DNA of 64,000 nucleotides, taken from positions 1 through 64,000 of the forward strand of contig NZ_JAAGPF010000005.1 of the NCBI RefSeq assembly GCF_017104645.1, written 5' to 3'. The notes under the pieces are model-generated. The model did not search any database. It had not been told where the DNA came from and worked only from the letters and a program-made list of their open reading frames with translations. Positions 46,949-55,580 of the stretch are shown in pieces. The DNA comes from Burkholderia sp. Ac-20379 (GTDB lineage: Bacteria; Pseudomonadota; Gammaproteobacteria; Burkholderiales; Burkholderiaceae). The position numbers and the translations under genes were made by a program. The number at the start of each line of letters is the position of its first letter. The first letter of the stretch is position 1.

Positions 46949-49414
46949 TTAATCTCTCCGCGGAACACGCCCCTCAGGGAACTCTAGTGAGGGAATCCCT
47001 GACGCATCGGGAAATTTGATTTCTGCCAGTACGGCTAGTGCCTGTGCGTATGCCACACAGCGGGCAATATACCCATTAAAAGGAATATTGATCTGCCCCA
47101 CTGCACTAGGAAGATTCACAACGGCTGACGCGTCTCGAAAATTCATACTGTGGTAATAGATCCTTCCAACTGGTGGATTCGGATGAGAATCCGGCGGCCG
47201 CTTGGCAATCACCGCACACCGTTCCAAGAACGTCGGCTCATCAGCGTAACGAGCCATGCCAGAGTGTGCCCAGTAGTACCCTGCGCTATCGGCTGGAGCG
47301 AAAGTGTTTTCAACCGTTTCAGGCTCACCATTGGCACTGACTTGCTCGCGCCACCCTATCATCACGGGTGTCACTCCGCTAACTGAGTCTGCTATATACA
47401 TCTGCGACTGCACTCGATGTTTATTGGCTTGAGTCTGAGCATGTGCTAAGGCGTCGCGTACTGTTTGTGATATTTTGGCCTTACGCCCCCGGAAATCCCA
47501 GTAGCCGATATAATTTGATGAGTGCGTGAGCTGCAAAAACCCTCGACCATCCCATGGGTAGTACCACTCGTCGCGATTGTTCTCATGCAATTTCTCCAGC
47601 CACTGGGTCTCCTGAATAGAATTTCCAAAGAAAACCGCCATGCGTTCGGGGGTAGAAATAATATATTTTCGCAAAGCACGATTCAGAGGAATTCGATGTT
47701 TTTTAGCGAAACTCGCTCTCACCCTAGAATAAATAACAGCTTCGTAATAAATTCCGTGTATTCCGGCTTCGCGCAGCACCTCAGTCGGTAACAGTTGTGT
47801 GAACTCACTCGCACTCAACCACCCACACCGCCTAAAATGCCGAATAAACGCCAACGGATGAAAGAACCAAAGCTCCTGCCCCGCAAGCGGCGTCTTATCT
47901 AGAAACTGGAACTTGCTCAGGAAATCGGTAAACGCCGCGTACCCATCAGGATTGGTATCTATCTGTTTGCCAAAGAAGCCATCCAGATCGTTCAAATCCC
48001 CATACCGCGCCTCGTGGTTAGACGAATCCCACTCGCTTCGCGCCTTGAACACCATCCCGCGGAGCTTTTCGGCCACGCCATCCATGTTCTGCACATAGCT
48101 GGCAAGCTGCAGATCGACCTCGTTGTCATTGTTCGGATCATCCTCGAGCGGCAGCGCCATGAATGGAAAATCCTGAATGCCGGTCAATCCGCAAAGCGTG
48201 AGGTAGTCACATCGCCCCAGATCTGTGAACGGAGTATTGTCGGCGTCGATCTTTTTCCACCCCGTGAAGAACGGGAAATCCGCGTCGGACAGTTTCTTGA
48301 TGGCTTCAGGCGCGATATCGACATAACCCAGCGTGCCGTGTTCGTCGATCGGCACCGCAATCCAGGTAGCGCAATCTGCCTCCGTCAACGTGGGCTGCTC
48401 CGAGAGAATGCGACCGAAGCGCAACATCTCGTAGCCGTCGCTCGGACATGCCGGATAGAGCGCCATCGCACGCTGATACAGGTCGTACTCGTAACGCTTG
48501 CCGGTACCGCTGTCATAGGGATCAGCAATAGGATCAGGCGTGAGCAGTGTCACTTCCCCGCTGCCGTCGCTATCGATCCACGCGCGCGTGAAGCGCCGCC
48601 CCTTGTCGAACCATGCTTCGACGTAGAGCGTTTCGCCTGCTTCAATTGAGCCACCCGGCACGCGAGGAAACCACTTTTCCTTCAGGTTTGCAGGTTGCGA
48701 ACAGAACTCCTGCGGGCCTGAAATGACGAAGTAGCTATGCCCCCAGTAATCGCTGGTCGTCGGCTGTACCAACTCCGTCACCCCGATCTGCACTTTCTCG
48801 AACCATGCGGTGAAATCGTCGTCCGCCATGAAGATTTCAAAGTGCAGATGCGCCATGCCCTGATGCTGACCAACGTAGCCCAGCATGTCCTTGCGATAGA
48901 CCTTCCTCGCATTGCCCATCTGGACGACACCATCCTTACCTTCTGCCGTATCCAGCAGCCATTTGGGCAAGGCATTCGCCGAGCCTGTCTCTGGCGGATT
49001 CTCGGGCTGCGGAACGATATGCTCCTGCCGGACCATGTCCAGCAAGTGCATATAGAGCGAGTAATACGTGATCGTGCGTCCGTCGCCCGTATCGGTTTGG
49101 TGCCGCAACAAAACGAAGCCCGCGTTCGAGTTCAGCAAAGGCGGCCCGGTCGCCGCATCGCTCGTGCCGTCCGAGATGGCGTTCCGGCAAACGCGGTACG
49201 CCACAACTTCGCCATCCGCAATCGCGCGGACAGGCTCTGTCTGCTCGCCCGGATTCAGATGGATGGCGCAATGAGAACGCCGGTCGAAAGTGACCGGCCA
49301 CACGCCGTGATGACGGATCTCGAACCGGTCGACGAGATCCATCATGGGATCCGGTTTCGACACGTCGCTGGCCGTCAGGCCCGACGCCGGAAGGAAGGGA
49401 GGGCTGATGATCAT
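46949..49414 (-). CDS. T6SS effector: M23-like plus GH19/lysozyme-like domains
   Basis: 821-residue protein starting 5 bases after the vgrG stop. The N-terminal part (about 30-200) is M23 metallopeptidase-like: PVRAIADGEVVAYR, TYYSLYMHL (His123) and MAHLHFEIF with the HxH pair His189/His191. The usual HxxxD zinc motif reads HCAIH (His48, His52). The middle (about 255-500) is strand-rich and unassigned. AGQELWFFHPLAFIRHFRRC (511-530) leads into a glycoside-hydrolase-19/lysozyme-like domain: FFGNSIQETQWL with candidate catalytic Glu602 and GRGFLQLTHSSNY (623-635). Both domains would cut peptidoglycan. No signal peptide, as expected for T6SS cargo. GC falls sharply in the C-terminal half. Confidence 0.85.
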   Translation of the reverse strand: MIISPPFLPASGLTASDVSKPDPMMDLVDRFEIRHHGVWPVTFDRRSHCAIHLNPGEQTEPVRAIADGEVVAYRVCRNAISDGTSDAATGPPLLNSNAGFVLLRHQTDTGDGRTITYYSLYMHLLDMVRQEHIVPQPENPPETGSANALPKWLLDTAEGKDGVVQMGNARKVYRKDMLGYVGQHQGMAHLHFEIFMADDDFTAWFEKVQIGVTELVQPTTSDYWGHSYFVISGPQEFCSQPANLKEKWFPRVPGGSIEAGETLYVEAWFDKGRRFTRAWIDSDGSGEVTLLTPDPIADPYDSGTGKRYEYDLYQRAMALYPACPSDGYEMLRFGRILSEQPTLTEADCATWIAVPIDEHGTLGYVDIAPEAIKKLSDADFPFFTGWKKIDADNTPFTDLGRCDYLTLCGLTGIQDFPFMALPLEDDPNNDNEVDLQLASYVQNMDGVAEKLRGMVFKARSEWDSSNHEARYGDLNDLDGFFGKQIDTNPDGYAAFTDFLSKFQFLDKTPLAGQELWFFHPLAFIRHFRRCGWLSASEFTQLLPTEVLREAGIHGIYYEAVIYSRVRASFAKKHRIPLNRALRKYIISTPERMAVFFGNSIQETQWLEKLHENNRDEWYYPWDGRGFLQLTHSSNYIGYWDFRGRKAKISQTVRDALAHAQTQANKHRVQSQMYIADSVSGVTPVMIGWREQVSANGEPETVENTFAPADSAGYYWAHSGMARYADEPTFLERCAVIAKRPPDSHPNPPVGRIYYHSMNFRDASAVVNLPSAVGQINIPFNGYIARCVAYAQALAVLAEIKFPDASGIPSLEFPEGRVPRRD

Positions 49415-49418
49415 GGCG

Positions 49419-51854
49419 TCAGTGGGACGACGAATACGCGTCGGAAATCTTCAGGCTGCTTTTCGGCAGGGAGGGCAACGATGTCGGCACACTGCCAGGG
49501 CCGACGAACGCGAACGAAGCCGCCTTGATCTTGAACGCACCGGGACAATGGAACGTCATGTTGCCGCCCTCGATCTCGAGCGAGGCACCGCCGCTGTTCA
49601 GCACGATCTTCGTTTGGGCGGCAAGTTGAATATCGGCGCTTTCGCTGGCAACGCGTACCTGCTGCTTCGCGAACAGATCCATGCCATCAGTGAGCGCGGA
49701 AGCCGTGAACTTGCCCTTCGCGGCGGTGAGGTTGATGCCAAGCTTGTGGGCACACAGCGAGATCATCCCGCCTGCCGCCATGCGCAGGCGCTGGACAACG
49801 CTCACGTCCATGTCCCGGCCTGCCGTGACGATCGCGTTCTGTCCGGCCGAGTGCTGCATCGATTTCGGCGTAACGAACGCCATGCCGCCGGGAGCGCTCG
49901 CGAGCAACCCGGCGTCACGCAACTGGTTCAGGCCGTCGAGCAGCGCCGTCTGCGTGGCGCGATCGGCCGCATCCGCCCCGGCCTGCCTGGTTGCTGCCGC
50001 CAGACTCGTCACTCGCTGGAGAGCCTCCCTGAGTTGCGCGACGGCGGCAGGCATGTCGAGATGCGGCGTATCGGCACCCGCTGCCGCATCTGCTGAAAAG
50101 AACAGCCCTTTCGCCGCGCGCATAGTCGCCCACGCCTGGGTCGTCGCCTCATAGCCGGTGCCGCGCGGACGCTTCCTGCTGTCGAGCAGATAGCCGAGGT
50201 TCACCGCCGACTGGCTGTACACCGTCGCAAGCCGGGCGCTTTCCTTTTCCTTCAGATCGTTGAAAACGACTTCGGCACCGAGCAATGGTGAGCGCCAGAT
50301 GGCATAGCTGTTCAGCGCGTCAACACCCCGAACAGGATCGCGGTGCGCATAGTCGTGCAGGGCGCCTGCGATATGCATGCGGTCCACATCGGCATGCGCC
50401 CCCTCCAGCAGCACCTCGGTTCCCGGTAGCAGCGGCGAATGCAAGCCGCCTTGATCCGATGACGACACGCGCACCAAGCGCAGTTTCAGCAGTTGTCGGT
50501 TGGTGTTGCCCGCACCCTGCAGAAACTTCGGCAGGACGGGATAACGCCCGTGCTCGTCCATGCATCCGTAGGGCGTCGAATCGAACGTCGTGACGACGCC
50601 TGCAACAGGGCCTGTCAGAAAACGCCAGTCCCGCTCGTAGTCGAATTTCGGGCTGTATGCCAGATGCGCAGGCATTGCCTTGAAGCGAGCGTGGGCCGGC
50701 TTCGTGCGGCTGCCTTTCATGATCATCGACGTGATCACGAACCCGTATCCGGCGCGCGGCACCTTCACATTGGTCGCTTTCATCACAACGCCGGGCGCAA
50801 TGCCCAAGGCATTCGTCGTGCCGGAGAGCGTGGCTTGGCGCGCGATCTGCTCGTCGCGCCGCGTCTGCGCGAGTGCCTTGCCCTGCTGCTGCGTCAGGTG
50901 GAACTCCGTGCTGCGGCTGATCTGTCCGAACACCGAGCGGTCGTCCGCTTCACTGGAGACGTTTGCCGTCGCCCGCAACGGATCGTCCGGTGTGCGGTAA
51001 TTGCGCTCGTACAGTTCAATCGTGGCGGGCACAAGGGTACGTGTGTCATTGAGCGACAGCACTGCTTCGTGACACCCGGCAGACAGGCCCGAATCCGGGA
51101 TGAGCGGCACGTCGAGCGAACGGATATAGGCGCGTGGATTGTTGGCAAAGACAATCGTGTCGAGCTGACCATGCTTGCCGCGCCCCTGTTTGTAGAACCA
51201 GAAGACGCCCTTGCGACGGCAGTGTCGGGTGATGAAGTTCCACAAGGACTCTTCGTACATCACCACTTCTTCCATCTTTTCCGACAACCCTTCGATCTGG
51301 AACTGCACGTCGAATGCGTCGAAATTCTCGCGGTCGACCAGCGCTTGCGTGATCATCTCCTGCAATGTCACGTCCTTGAAGGTGTCCGACTTGATGATCC
51401 GCTTGCAGATAGCAGCGAAGCGCGGTTCGATGCGTAGCCGGTAGGTCGCTTCGTCGAGGCTCACGCCGATACGCTCGATGCGCGTGACGACACCGTTGAA
51501 GGTGGCTGCCTCACGATCGACGGGCTCGATATGGCTGATCGAGGGCACGGCCACGCGCTCGTCGATCTGCAACCCGGCGCGCCGTCCGACATGGTGTTTG
51601 CCGTCGAGATCGAGCTGCGACGAAGTCAGCGTTACGTCAGCGGTGTAGTCCTTGCAGAATCCGCTGCGTACCCGGAATTTGACGACGTCGAAATCGTGTT
51701 CGAGTTTCCCGACCCAGACACGCAGGCGCTGACTGAGACACGCACTCGGATGACGCAGCGCGTCGGTGAAATTTTTCGCCACCGCGTTCATAGGCACGTT
51801 CCATTTCGGTTGAAAGGCATGAGGTGCAATTGCTGCACTCATATCTATCGGCAC
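49419..51854 (-). CDS. vgrG: VgrG spike protein with DUF2345 extension
   Basis: 811-residue T6SS spike. The gp27-like region (about 30-400) includes VKFRVRSGFCKDYTADVTLT, RIERIGVSLDEATYRLRIEP and VVMYEESLWNFITRHCRRKG. A gp5-like segment (about 430-560) holds LTGPVAGVVTTFDSTPYGCM and ALNSYAIWRSPLLGAEVV. The C-terminus (about 660-790) is DUF2345-like (QNAIVTAGRDMDVSVVQ, AAQTKIVLNSGGASLEIEGG) and probably docks cargo or extends the needle. It heads the island and is followed after 4 bases by the effector gene. GTG at 51854 and ATG at 51842 are both possible starts. Confidence 0.95.
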   Translation of the reverse strand: MPIDMSAAIAPHAFQPKWNVPMNAVAKNFTDALRHPSACLSQRLRVWVGKLEHDFDVVKFRVRSGFCKDYTADVTLTSSQLDLDGKHHVGRRAGLQIDERVAVPSISHIEPVDREAATFNGVVTRIERIGVSLDEATYRLRIEPRFAAICKRIIKSDTFKDVTLQEMITQALVDRENFDAFDVQFQIEGLSEKMEEVVMYEESLWNFITRHCRRKGVFWFYKQGRGKHGQLDTIVFANNPRAYIRSLDVPLIPDSGLSAGCHEAVLSLNDTRTLVPATIELYERNYRTPDDPLRATANVSSEADDRSVFGQISRSTEFHLTQQQGKALAQTRRDEQIARQATLSGTTNALGIAPGVVMKATNVKVPRAGYGFVITSMIMKGSRTKPAHARFKAMPAHLAYSPKFDYERDWRFLTGPVAGVVTTFDSTPYGCMDEHGRYPVLPKFLQGAGNTNRQLLKLRLVRVSSSDQGGLHSPLLPGTEVLLEGAHADVDRMHIAGALHDYAHRDPVRGVDALNSYAIWRSPLLGAEVVFNDLKEKESARLATVYSQSAVNLGYLLDSRKRPRGTGYEATTQAWATMRAAKGLFFSADAAAGADTPHLDMPAAVAQLREALQRVTSLAAATRQAGADAADRATQTALLDGLNQLRDAGLLASAPGGMAFVTPKSMQHSAGQNAIVTAGRDMDVSVVQRLRMAAGGMISLCAHKLGINLTAAKGKFTASALTDGMDLFAKQQVRVASESADIQLAAQTKIVLNSGGASLEIEGGNMTFHCPGAFKIKAASFAFVGPGSVPTSLPSLPKSSLKISDAYSSSH

Positions 51855-51910
51855 CGAAATCTACGAGCCGTGCGAGAAGATCGTCAATCGCGCCAAACAC
51901 GGAAGCGGAG

Positions 51911-51936
51911 GTTAATCAACGTTTACGTTGATTAAC
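51911..51936. promoter_or_regulatory. Perfect 11-bp-arm palindrome upstream of vgrG
   Basis: GTTAATCAACG-TTTA-CGTTGATTAAC, 57 bp before the vgrG start. No T-run follows on either strand, so a protein-binding operator fits better than a terminator. Confidence 0.6.
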
Positions 51937-52112
51937 TAAAATGAGTTGAAATCGTATTTATCGAGATGAATTTAAGTGATATGAACCAAGATCAATAGAT
52001 CGACAATCAGACTATCAATCGGAAGCTGGCGACGGAATCAATTGGCAACGGAGACGATCCATCCCCCAAGCTCCAGGCCGAGCTAATCCGGCGCATCCAC
52101 CAACGCATTTTC

Positions 52113-52133
52113 ATGACTCTTCTAAAGAGTCAT
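52113..52133. repeat. Perfect inverted repeat with 9-bp arms
   Basis: ATGACTCTT-CTA-AAGAGTCAT, 97 bp downstream of the reductase stop (minus-strand sense) and 259 bp upstream of vgrG. It may be an operator, an island boundary sequence, or a poor terminator (no T-run). Confidence 0.5.
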
Positions 52134-52230
52134 CGCGGTTGCGATAGCCACATCTCCACTCATTTTCGTTTTTAAAGAATCCGGAGATACAAAAGCGTCA
52201 ATGGCGCTACCCACCACAAAAAACGCCGCC

Positions 52231-53145
52231 CTACCTCGCCCCCCGCGCCACCCGCCCGGCCGCCAGATCCCACGCCCCGCTCCCCACTGTCTTCAGCACC
52301 ACCGCCCCGCCCTTCTCCACCCCGTCGCGCACGGCCGCGCCGATCGTTCGCACCTGCGGCCAATCCACGCGGGCCTGAATCAGATCGCCGGCCTCGGCCT
52401 GCGCCGCCTGCAGGTCGTCGACGAACACGCGGCTCGCGCGAATCGTCGCGGCCGCGATTTCCGCGGCATCGGGCGTGAACGCGCCCACGCCGATCACGAG
52501 CCGGCTTGCGCACGCCGCCTCGGTGTACACGGGCACCCGGCTCGTCGTCGTCGTGACGACCGTATCGATGTGGTCCGGAATCGCGCCGCCGCTCGCCGCC
52601 ACACCTTCGACCGCCACGCCCTGCGCCGCCAGCCGCGCGCAAAACGCCGCTTCCGCATCCGCGCCACGGCCCTGCACCCAAAGGCGCGCCGCCGGATACA
52701 GGCTTTGCATCGCCAGCCCATGCGCCAGCGCCTGCTGCCCGGTGCCGACGATCAGCGCCGCGCGCGGCTGCGACGGGTGCAGCACGCGCACGCCGAGCAT
52801 CGACAGCGCCGCCGTGCGCCGCGCGGTGACGGTCGGGCCGTCGAGGATGAATTCGGGGCGGCCCGTCTCGCCGTCGCATACGGTCACGTTGCCGAAGATC
52901 GTCGGCAGGCCGCGCTTCGCGTTGCCGGGCGCGACGCTCACGAGCTTGTGGATCGCCACGTCGCGCGCGCTCGCCAGCATCGACAGCAGCACGCCATCCG
53001 CGCCGAGCGGCACGCCGACGCGCACCGGCGCATGGATCTCGCCGGCCTCGTGCTGCACGCTGGCCTCGGCCAACGCATCGACAAGCCGCTTGAAATCGAG
53101 CAGCGCCGCCGTTGCCGCGGCATCGAACACGGGAATGGAACTCAT
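52231..53145 (-). CDS. Cyclic imine reductase (LhpI / ornithine cyclodeaminase family)
   Basis: 304-residue NAD(P)H enzyme of the ornithine cyclodeaminase/mu-crystallin family. The Rossmann motif is ALIVGTGQQALAHG; FILDGPTVTARRTAALSMLG and HKLVSVAPGNAKRGLPTIFG are family blocks. Bacterial members of this subgroup (LhpI) reduce Delta1-pyrroline-2-carboxylate and Delta1-piperideine-2-carboxylate to proline and pipecolate. It lies 36 bp downstream of a DadA-like oxidase gene that could supply the imine. With the DUF1338, ALDH7 and aminotransferase genes nearby, a role in D-lysine/pipecolate breakdown is likely. Hydroxyproline metabolism is the alternative. Confidence 0.85.
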   Translation of the reverse strand: MSSIPVFDAAATAALLDFKRLVDALAEASVQHEAGEIHAPVRVGVPLGADGVLLSMLASARDVAIHKLVSVAPGNAKRGLPTIFGNVTVCDGETGRPEFILDGPTVTARRTAALSMLGVRVLHPSQPRAALIVGTGQQALAHGLAMQSLYPAARLWVQGRGADAEAAFCARLAAQGVAVEGVAASGGAIPDHIDTVVTTTTSRVPVYTEAACASRLVIGVGAFTPDAAEIAAATIRASRVFVDDLQAAQAEAGDLIQARVDWPQVRTIGAAVRDGVEKGGAVVLKTVGSGAWDLAAGRVARGAR

Positions 53146-53181
53146 CGGGATTGCCTCGATCGTGTGAGAGAAGAAAAGCGG

Positions 53182-54423
53182 TCAGAAGCGGCCGGCGCGG
53201 AACGGCGTCAGATCGACGGCGGGCGTTTCGCCGGCCATCCGCTGCGCGATCAGTTCGCCGGTCAGCGGCCCGAGCGTCAGGCCCAGATGCTGATGCCCGG
53301 TGGCGACGAACACGTTCCGCGCCACCGGCAGCTCGTCGATCATCGGCAGGTAATCGGGCAGCGTCGGGCGGTCGCCGAACCAGCGCGTCGCGATCTCCGG
53401 CGCGGGCTCGGACGGAAACAACGCGCCGAACTGCCTCGCGAGGATCTCGGCGCGGCGCCAATCGGGCGCCTCGGGCGGCCCGAATTCGACGGTGCCGGCC
53501 AGCCGGATGCCGTCCTGCATCGGATTGCACGTGAACCCGCGCTCGACGAAGCTGACCGGCACCGGGATCGCCGCCGCCGAAGGCCGCGCAAGCTGGACGT
53601 GATAGCCACGCTCGCGCGTGATCGGAATGCGCAAGCCGAGCGCCTGCGTCAGCACAGCGCTATGCGCCCCCGCGGCGATCAGCACCTTGCCGAACTGCCG
53701 CGTGTCGCCGCCAAGGCGCACGCTCACGCGCCCATCGGGCAGCGGGCGAATCTCGCCGACGGGTGCCTGCATGAACCGCGCGCCGGCCGCGATGGCGGCA
53801 TCGACGATCCGCAGCACCGCAAGCCGCGGGTTCGCGATCGACGCCATGCCGGGGAAATACCGCGCGTGGCTGATCCGTTCGGTCAGCGTAGGCAGGTAGT
53901 CGCGGCGCACCTGCGCGGCGTCGAGGTGGCGATAGGCCACGCCGTGGCGATCGAGCAGGTTCAAATACCGGCGCTCCCGCGCAGCATCGGCCGGCTTCTC
54001 GAACACGTAGAGCGAGCCGGTGTCGCGATACAGATCGTTCAGGATCGGCTTCGCAAGCAGGCGCTGCCATGCCGCGGCGGCCATCGTCACGACGCTGGCC
54101 AGCGATGCGGTATTGCGCCGGAAATTCGACGGCAGCGATTGCCGGGCGAACGCGGCCATCCACGGCGCCATCTTGAGCATGCCGCGCTTGTGCAGCTTCA
54201 ATGGGCTATCGGCTTGCAACACCATGCGCGGCAGGCCCGCCAGCGTGTCGGGGCTCGCCAGCGGCGCAACGTGATCGACAGCGACGATGCCGGCGTTGCC
54301 GAACGAACAGCCGAGCCCCGGCTCGGCGGCGTCCGCGAGGTGCACGCGAAATCCCTTTGCCGTGAGGTTCAGCGCGGCGTTCGCGCCGATAATCCCTGCG
54401 CCCACCACCAAAATGTCTTCCAT
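53182..54423 (-). CDS. DadA-type FAD-dependent D-amino-acid dehydrogenase
   Basis: 413-residue flavoenzyme. The N-terminal FAD motif is DILVVGAGIIGANAALNLTA. CSFGNAGIVAVDHVAPLASP is typical of DadA-like proteins, and the C-terminal flavin block is FVATGHQHLGLTLGPLTGEL. It would oxidise a D-amino acid (D-lysine, D-hydroxyproline or similar) to an imino acid. It is cotranscribed with the imine reductase and lies downstream of a LysR gene on the same strand. The sequence TTTCCGATAGGAAA, 49 bp upstream, is shared with the ALDH7 promoter. Exact substrate open. Confidence 0.88.
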   Translation of the reverse strand: MEDILVVGAGIIGANAALNLTAKGFRVHLADAAEPGLGCSFGNAGIVAVDHVAPLASPDTLAGLPRMVLQADSPLKLHKRGMLKMAPWMAAFARQSLPSNFRRNTASLASVVTMAAAAWQRLLAKPILNDLYRDTGSLYVFEKPADAARERRYLNLLDRHGVAYRHLDAAQVRRDYLPTLTERISHARYFPGMASIANPRLAVLRIVDAAIAAGARFMQAPVGEIRPLPDGRVSVRLGGDTRQFGKVLIAAGAHSAVLTQALGLRIPITRERGYHVQLARPSAAAIPVPVSFVERGFTCNPMQDGIRLAGTVEFGPPEAPDWRRAEILARQFGALFPSEPAPEIATRWFGDRPTLPDYLPMIDELPVARNVFVATGHQHLGLTLGPLTGELIAQRMAGETPAVDLTPFRAGRF

Positions 54424-54470
54424 GGCCTGCCGCGACGAGTCATGACGATTCGCCCGATACTAGCCGAACA

Positions 54471-54486
54471 ATTTCCGATAGGAAAC
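54471..54486. promoter_or_regulatory. Shared operator-like element (copy 1)
   Basis: ATTTCCGATAGGAAAC, with arms TTTCC/GGAAA. It lies 49 bp before the DadA-like start. Its complement TCCTATCGGAAA recurs at 59664-59675, in the same orientation relative to the ALDH7 gene. Confidence 0.5.
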
Positions 54487-54526
54487 AAAATCTCCGATCG
54501 GGACATCCCGAATGCGGCGGTCCCGC

Positions 54527-55432
54527 TCAGCCGCTCACGGCGTTGTACGCGCCGGCCTGCTCCAGCAGCCAGGCGCGGAACGTCTCCAGCGGCCGGCCAT
54601 GGCTCAGTTCAGTCGGGTAGACGAGGTAGTAGGAGAACTGCACGGGGAACGTCGCATCGAACGGAATCACCACGCCGAGCTGCTCGAGCTTGCCCTCGAC
54701 GAAGAACTTCGGCACCAGCGCCACGCCAAGCCCGGCCGCCGCGCCCGCGATCAGCATGGTGTGCAGTTCGTAGCGCACGCCCTGCATCGTCAAGGGATCC
54801 TTGATATCGAAATGGTCGAACCAGCGCGGCCACGCATCGGGGCGCGTGGTGGAATGCAGCAGCGGGTAGTTGAGCAGTTCGTGCGGCTTCTTGATCGGCT
54901 TGCTCAGCAGCGCGGGCGAACACACCGGCACCACCTCCTCGCCGAACAGGTAATCGGACGTGGTGCCCGGCCAGCTCGGCTTGCCGTAATGGATCGCCGC
55001 CTCGAAGTGCGTCTCCTCGAACGGGAACATCTCGGTGCGCACGCCCATGTTGACGCGCACGTCGGGCGCGCGATCGTTGAAATCCTTCATGCGCGGAATC
55101 AGCCACTGCGACGCGAAGGTCGGCAGCACCGCCAGCTCGAGATACCCGCCGCCGCTACCGTGCGCGATGATCGACAGCGTGTCGCGGTCGAGCGTCTCCA
55201 GCGAACGCCGCACCTGCGTGGCGTACAGCCGCCCGGCCCGCGTCAGCACCACGCGCTGCTTCGAACGCACGAACAGGCGCACGCCGATCTGCGATTCGAG
55301 CGTGGCCACCTGGCGCGACACGGCGCTTTCCGTCAGGAACAGCTCCTTCGCCGCATAGGTGAAGCTCTCGTGCCGCGCGGCCGCTTCGAAGGCCATCAAC
55401 GCGCTCAGGTTGGGGATCTTGAATTTGCGCAT
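54527..55432 (-). CDS. GcvA-like LysR-family regulator
   Basis: 301-residue LysR regulator of the GcvA-like group. It begins IPNLSALMAFEAAARHESFT, followed by TESAVSRQVATLESQIGVRL. The effector-domain segment LAVLPTFASQWLIPRMKDFN is typical of the group. It sits between the DUF1338 gene (divergent) and the DadA/LhpI genes (same strand), so it is a natural candidate regulator of both sides. Effector likely an amino acid; not shown. Confidence 0.9.
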   Translation of the reverse strand: MRKFKIPNLSALMAFEAAARHESFTYAAKELFLTESAVSRQVATLESQIGVRLFVRSKQRVVLTRAGRLYATQVRRSLETLDRDTLSIIAHGSGGGYLELAVLPTFASQWLIPRMKDFNDRAPDVRVNMGVRTEMFPFEETHFEAAIHYGKPSWPGTTSDYLFGEEVVPVCSPALLSKPIKKPHELLNYPLLHSTTRPDAWPRWFDHFDIKDPLTMQGVRYELHTMLIAGAAAGLGVALVPKFFVEGKLEQLGVVIPFDATFPVQFSYYLVYPTELSHGRPLETFRAWLLEQAGAYNAVSG

Positions 55433-55580
55433 GGTTGTTCATAAAAGTCATCAACTGGCAATTTAATCTCGCTTTACGGGGCATGCAAGCGCCTCAATAA
55501 TGCTGATCACGCACGATTCGGCCTGCCTCCGCACGCCGCCCCGTCCCCTCGATCCCCACAACGGCACTGTGAGATACGCG

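Larger units (their letters stand above)
51855..52230. other. Upstream region of the vgrG island
   Basis: 376 bp, AT-richer than flanking genes, no gene. It contains two perfect inverted repeats (51911-51936 and 52113-52133) and presumably the island promoter. It also includes the 3' flank of the reductase gene 52231-53145. Confidence 0.6.

Noticed and set aside
39728-51854. A complete T6SS machine
   Set aside because: Only VgrG, PAAR, cargo and accessory proteins are present; no sheath, tube, baseplate or ATPase genes, so it is an orphan vgrG island.
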